A stretch of DNA of 64,000 nucleotides from contig NZ_JACHMJ010000001.1 of the NCBI RefSeq assembly GCF_014204935.1, positions 2,108,001 through 2,172,000 on the forward strand, written 5' to 3'. The position numbers were made by a program, and so were the translations under genes. The number at the start of each line of letters is the position of its first letter. Positions within the stretch are counted from its first letter, which is position 1. This DNA comes from Conyzicola lurida. GTDB taxonomy: Bacteria; Actinomycetota; Actinomycetes; Actinomycetales; Microbacteriaceae. Below the pieces are notes generated by a model. It searched no databases, was not told the origin of the DNA, and saw nothing but the letters and a program-made list of their open reading frames with translations. Positions 60,927-64,000 of the stretch are shown here, piece by piece.

Positions 60927-62498
60927 TTAGGACGTGATGCGCATCGCGGAGATGTCCCAGTAGCCCGAGAACACGTAGGTGGCGAAGCCCTCACGTGCGA
61001 CGTAGCGGTGGGTGTCGGTGATGAGCGGCGTCATGTCGACGCGCTCGAGGATCGACTCCTGGGCGGCTTCGAATGCTGCGCACTGGGTCTCGGCGTCGGC
61101 TGCCGCCATGCCCTCCTGGTACGCGGCGAGGCCCTCGGGGTTGTCGCTGCCGGCGACGTTGGTGCCGCCCTCGGGGTAGGTCGGTCCGAGGTAGCGGGCG
61201 ATCGACGTGTGGATGAGGCCCGACTCGGCGTTCTCGGCCGCGACGGCGACGTCCCAGGTCTCGGGCTGCGTGCGCATCTGCGCGGTCCAGTCGGCGGGGT
61301 CCGGTGCCGCGACGGTGACGGTCGCGCCGGCCGCACGGAGCGACTCGGCGAGGTAGTCGGCTGCGGGGTCCCAGTTGGACATGATCAGCAGGCGGATGGT
61401 CTGGCCGGCGAGGACGTCGGCGGCGGCTTCGGGGTCGTACTGCTGGATGACCGAGGAACCGTCGACGGCGCAGCGGTAGCTGGCGGCGTTGACCGTAGTC
61501 TGCTCGACACCGAGGCCGTCGAGGCCGGCGGCGTTGAAGCCCTCGGGGTCGATGGCCTGGGCGACGGCCTGGCGCAACTCGAGGTTGCCCTCGAAGATGG
61601 AGCCCGAACCGGGCGACTGGTTGAAGACGAGGTTGTAGGCCGAGCTCGCGAAGCTGACGGTCGTGTACGCGTCGTCGTCCTCGAAGCGCAGGGCGTTCGA
61701 GTCGTAGAAGCGGGCGAGGTCGACTCCGCCGGACTGCAGCAGGTTGGCGCTCGTGTTCGAGTCGGCCTGCACCGTGAGGTTGATGGTCTCGGCGGGGACG
61801 CCTTCGACGTTCTCCCACGCGGGCCACGCGTCGTAGTCGTCGCGGAGCGTGTAGGCGGCGCTGACGCCGGCGGCCACATCGCTCAGGACGTACGGTCCCG
61901 ACCAGGCGCCGTCGACGGTTCCGGCGGCGAGGCCCTCGGGGTCGGCGATGCCGGCGGGGCAGATGATGCCGGTGCCGGGACGGGTGACGCCGCCGAGCAG
62001 CTGCGAGTAGGGGGCGCTGAGCGAGATCGCGAGCGTGCCCGCGGCGTCGTCGGCGGTGAAGGTCGGGGTGCCGGAGCCGAAGGCCTGGTTCTTCCAGGTC
62101 AGGGCGCCCGAGTCCTCGAGGCCGACGAGGTACTCGAACGACGCGGCGACGACGCTCGGGGTGATGGCGGTTCCGTCGGCGCAGGTCGCGTCGTCACGGA
62201 TGGAGAACGTGTACTCGGAGGCGGAGACGGCTTCCCAGTCGGTAGCGAGGCCGCCGATGTAGCCCTCGGTCTCCCCCTGGCGCAGCAGCGTGTCGAAGCC
62301 GAGGCGGGCGACGGTGACGTCGGAGCTCGCGGAGGCCTTCGCGGGGTCGAACGTGGCCGGGGCGTACCAGAGCTCGGCGTTAATCGTGTCGGTGGTTCCC
62401 GCAGCCGCTTCCGGCGCGCTGCTTCCGGCACAGGCGCTGAGCGAGAGGCTCGCGACGGCCGCCAGCGCGACGCCGGCGATCAGACTTTTCCTAACCAT
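60927..62498 (-). CDS. Family-5 ABC solute-binding lipoprotein
   Basis: A 523-residue SBP_bac_5 protein. Signal peptide MVRKSLIAGVALAAVASLSL with lipobox LSAC gives a lipidated Cys near residue 23. Family features: STVTVARLGFDTLL-like start of the mature part, YTFSIRDDATCADGTAI for the usual substrate-inlet strand, and AQAIDPEGFNAAGLDGL. It is unusual in having several Cys in the mature protein (DDATCAD, TGIICPAG, ASYRCAVDG, DAETQCAA), which could pair. ATG 62498 has GGAGG at about ten bases. It delivers ligand to the permeases. Confidence 0.93.
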   Translation of the reverse strand: MVRKSLIAGVALAAVASLSLSACAGSSAPEAAAGTTDTINAELWYAPATFDPAKASASSDVTVARLGFDTLLRQGETEGYIGGLATDWEAVSASEYTFSIRDDATCADGTAITPSVVAASFEYLVGLEDSGALTWKNQAFGSGTPTFTADDAAGTLAISLSAPYSQLLGGVTRPGTGIICPAGIADPEGLAAGTVDGAWSGPYVLSDVAAGVSAAYTLRDDYDAWPAWENVEGVPAETINLTVQADSNTSANLLQSGGVDLARFYDSNALRFEDDDAYTTVSFASSAYNLVFNQSPGSGSIFEGNLELRQAVAQAIDPEGFNAAGLDGLGVEQTTVNAASYRCAVDGSSVIQQYDPEAAADVLAGQTIRLLIMSNWDPAADYLAESLRAAGATVTVAAPDPADWTAQMRTQPETWDVAVAAENAESGLIHTSIARYLGPTYPEGGTNVAGSDNPEGLAAYQEGMAAADAETQCAAFEAAQESILERVDMTPLITDTHRYVAREGFATYVFSGYWDISAMRITS

Positions 62499-62589
62499 GG
62501 TGCTGTCCTCCAAGAGAGTGATGGTGCTTCGGGTGCAAAGGCTGCGGTGGGATGCCGCGGCTCGACGTCACATCGCCGGCCGGAGCAAC

Positions 62590-62642
62590 TTGGATCCAAT
62601 GTAGACCAATACGCATCCAATTATGTTTCCGTTGGATTACAA
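62590..62642 (-). promoter_or_regulatory. Operator region of the importer operon (three TTGGAT-type sites)
   Basis: TTGGATCCAA (palindrome, 62590-62599), an inverted ATCCAATTA (62615-62623) and TTGGATTACAA (62632-62642). The first shares TTGGATnCAATnTAG with the cyclase-operon promoter at about 52958. The last overlaps the stop codon of the upstream amidohydrolase gene. Confidence 0.65.
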
Positions 62643-64000
62643 GTGACGGGGAATCCCCACTGACCCCTCTGCCACCCAGACGGCGCGGCCTCCCACCTCG
62701 GTGCGCAGCACGCGCGCGGCGGCGAATTCGGACGCGGAACAGAGAAGCGGGTCGACGTCGATCAGCACCCAGTCGGCGAGGAAGCCCGCGCGCAGCATTC
62801 CGCGGCGGTCGTCCGCGAACGAGGCATGCGCCGCTCCCCGCGTGTAGGCGGCGACGGCCTCGGGCACGGTGATTCCCTCGTCGGGGCCGACCGGTTCGTC
62901 GAGCCCGCGCATCCGCCGGTCGACCGCGACGGGCACGACCTGCCGCGGGTCGAACGGGAAGTACGGGGCGTCGGACCCCATCGCCACCACGGCTCCCGCG
63001 TCGAGCCAGGCGCGCATCGGGTTGACGGACTGTACCCGGTCGCCGAGACGTTTCGCCAGCCCCGCCGCGTTGTTCCAGGCGATGGACGGCTGCAGGGAGG
63101 CCACGACGCCGAGGCGGGCCGCACGCTCCATGCTGGCGACGCTCGGTTCGAGGTAGGCGTGGATGAGCTGGCAGCGCAACGGCCCGAGCGAGTCGGGAGC
63201 GCCGGCCGCCTCGAGACCGTCGAGCACCTGCTCGACCGCCCGGCTGCCGACCGCGTGCACGCCGAGGCCCCAGCCGCGTGAGATGCAGGCGGCGGCGAGT
63301 CGTGCGAACTCGTCGGCGGAGAGGCGCTGGACACCGTGGTCGTCGCCCGACCACGGGCGTTCGAGCAACGCCTGCCCTTTCATCCCCTCGCCGTCGTAGT
63401 AGATCTTGACCGGGCCCAGCCGCAAGACGTCGTCGCCGGCTCCGGTCGCACCCTCGATGCCGTCGAGCACGGCCACGGCGGCGTCGATGTCGGGCACGAG
63501 TGCCGAACCGAGCTGGGGCCAGGGCATCGCGACGACGCGCAGGGTGAGCTCGCCGCGTCGGTGTGCCTCGCGGTAGCCCGCGAGTTCGTCGACCGAGACG
63601 GCGGGGTCGACGACGCCGGTGAAGCCCATGGCGTGCAGCAGCGGCTGCACGACGCGCAGCGCGGCGAGACGGTCCTCGATGCGGGGAGGCTCGTCGCCGA
63701 GCCAGTCGGGAGCGTCGGGGTCGGCGTCGCCGTCGGCGAGCATCACGGCCGAGAACTCGGCGACGCCGGCGCCCGCGGGCAGCAACTGCAGCGCTTTGAG
63801 CCCGGCGCGCTGCGCGTGCGAGTGTGCGTCGATGAAGCCGGGCAGGATGACGCCGTCGAAGTGCTCCTCGACCGTGTCGAGGAGCGCCGCCGCCCGCACC
63901 TCGTCGAGGGCACCGATCGCGGCGATGCGGCCGCCGACGACGAGCATCGCCTCGGCCTCGGGCGCGTGGTCGTCCATCGTGCGGATCGAACCGACGACGA
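62637..64000 (-). CDS. Amidohydrolase family protein (YtcJ-like), 5' end outside the window
   Basis: At least 454 residues of a YtcJ/D-hydantoinase-like amidohydrolase. The metal site HAHS occurs in LPGFIDAHSHAQRAG, later segments are GLGVHAVGSRAVEQVL, CQLIHAYLEPS and ALGSDAPYFP-like VAMGSDAPYFPFDP. The frame stays open through 64000, and the bases before ATG 63977 encode a plausible family strand (VVGSIRTMDD), so the true start lies beyond the window. It is upstream of the binding-protein gene on the same strand but separated by 138 bp with its own promoter region. Substrate unknown; a role in the same catabolic locus is inferred. Confidence 0.88.
   Translation of the reverse strand, partial: VVGSIRTMDDHAPEAEAMLVVGGRIAAIGALDEVRAAALLDTVEEHFDGVILPGFIDAHSHAQRAGLKALQLLPAGAGVAEFSAVMLADGDADPDAPDWLGDEPPRIEDRLAALRVVQPLLHAMGFTGVVDPAVSVDELAGYREAHRRGELTLRVVAMPWPQLGSALVPDIDAAVAVLDGIEGATGAGDDVLRLGPVKIYYDGEGMKGQALLERPWSGDDHGVQRLSADEFARLAAACISRGWGLGVHAVGSRAVEQVLDGLEAAGAPDSLGPLRCQLIHAYLEPSVASMERAARLGVVASLQPSIAWNNAAGLAKRLGDRVQSVNPMRAWLDAGAVVAMGSDAPYFPFDPRQVVPVAVDRRMRGLDEPVGPDEGITVPEAVAAYTRGAAHASFADDRRGMLRAGFLADWVLIDVDPLLCSASEFAAARVLRTEVGGRAVWVAEGSVGIPRHL

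Noticed and set aside
59460-62663. Plus-strand frame of 1067 codons opposite the importer operon
   Set aside because: Crosses several well-supported minus-strand genes; composition typical of an anti-sense frame.

Overview
The window looks like 64 kb of chromosome from a high-GC actinobacterium, most likely of the family Microbacteriaceae. The evidence is strong G/C third-position bias, many GTG starts, many leaderless-looking promoters (a TAnnnT box ending about 6 nt before ATG), a perfect HspR operator (HAIR) in front of a Clp ATPase, and a dispersed intergenic repeat (GTTTCGACAGGCTCAACCCG and its reverse complement) that I recall from this family. Species cannot be named from the sequence. 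I saw no rRNA, tRNA, CRISPR array, transposase or prophage genes.

Layout. 1-14.9 kb is mostly single housekeeping or stress genes: a short UvrA-like ATPase, a CitE-like lyase, a reductase/hydrolase pair, a DGPF (YciI) protein with its ECF42-type sigma factor and matching promoter, an EEP phosphatase-fold enzyme, a VOC protein with a coiled-coil partner, a TetR/SDR pair, and a three-gene surface operon (DUF4956, VTC domain, Cthe_2159-type lipoprotein). 15.1-19.1 kb is a visibly AT-richer two-gene island: a DNA methyltransferase followed by a large protein joining a GHKL (MutL/MORC/Hsp90-type) ATPase to a PD-(D/E)XK nuclease. It is the best candidate for an uncharacterised defence system here. 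19.2-24.7 kb has two MDR oxidoreductases, each with its own regulator and visible operators, and several small proteins. 24.8-27.5 kb is a ClpC-type unfoldase under a HAIR element, with a strong terminator.

27.5-36.1 kb is mixed: DedA, aldo/keto reductase, GerW-like, SRPBCC, NUDIX, MFS, DUF1761/3054/1294, NAD kinase, a lipoprotein and a monooxygenase-fold protein flanked by two 108-bp palindrome-ended repeats. 36.3-44.0 kb is a LacI-controlled glycoside locus: an oligopeptide-type ABC importer (binding protein, two permeases, a fused double ATPase) and a GH1 beta-glucosidase, with a perfect palindromic operator in the promoter. 45.1-52.9 kb is an FtsX/MacB-type exporter operon of two very large permeases and two ATPases; one ATPase has an AbrB-like tail.

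53.0-64.0 kb is a convergent catabolic locus. The plus-strand operon encodes a cyclase-family hydrolase, an allophanate-hydrolase-type amidase, its C-terminal domain as a separate gene, and an alpha/beta hydrolase. The minus-strand operon encodes a family-5 binding protein, two permeases (one fused to an ATPase), an ATPase and an amidohydrolase, with a second amidohydrolase upstream that runs off the window. Both operons start at a shared TTGGATnCAAT motif, which suggests one regulator, encoded elsewhere, controls uptake and hydrolysis of an amide- or ureide-like compound.
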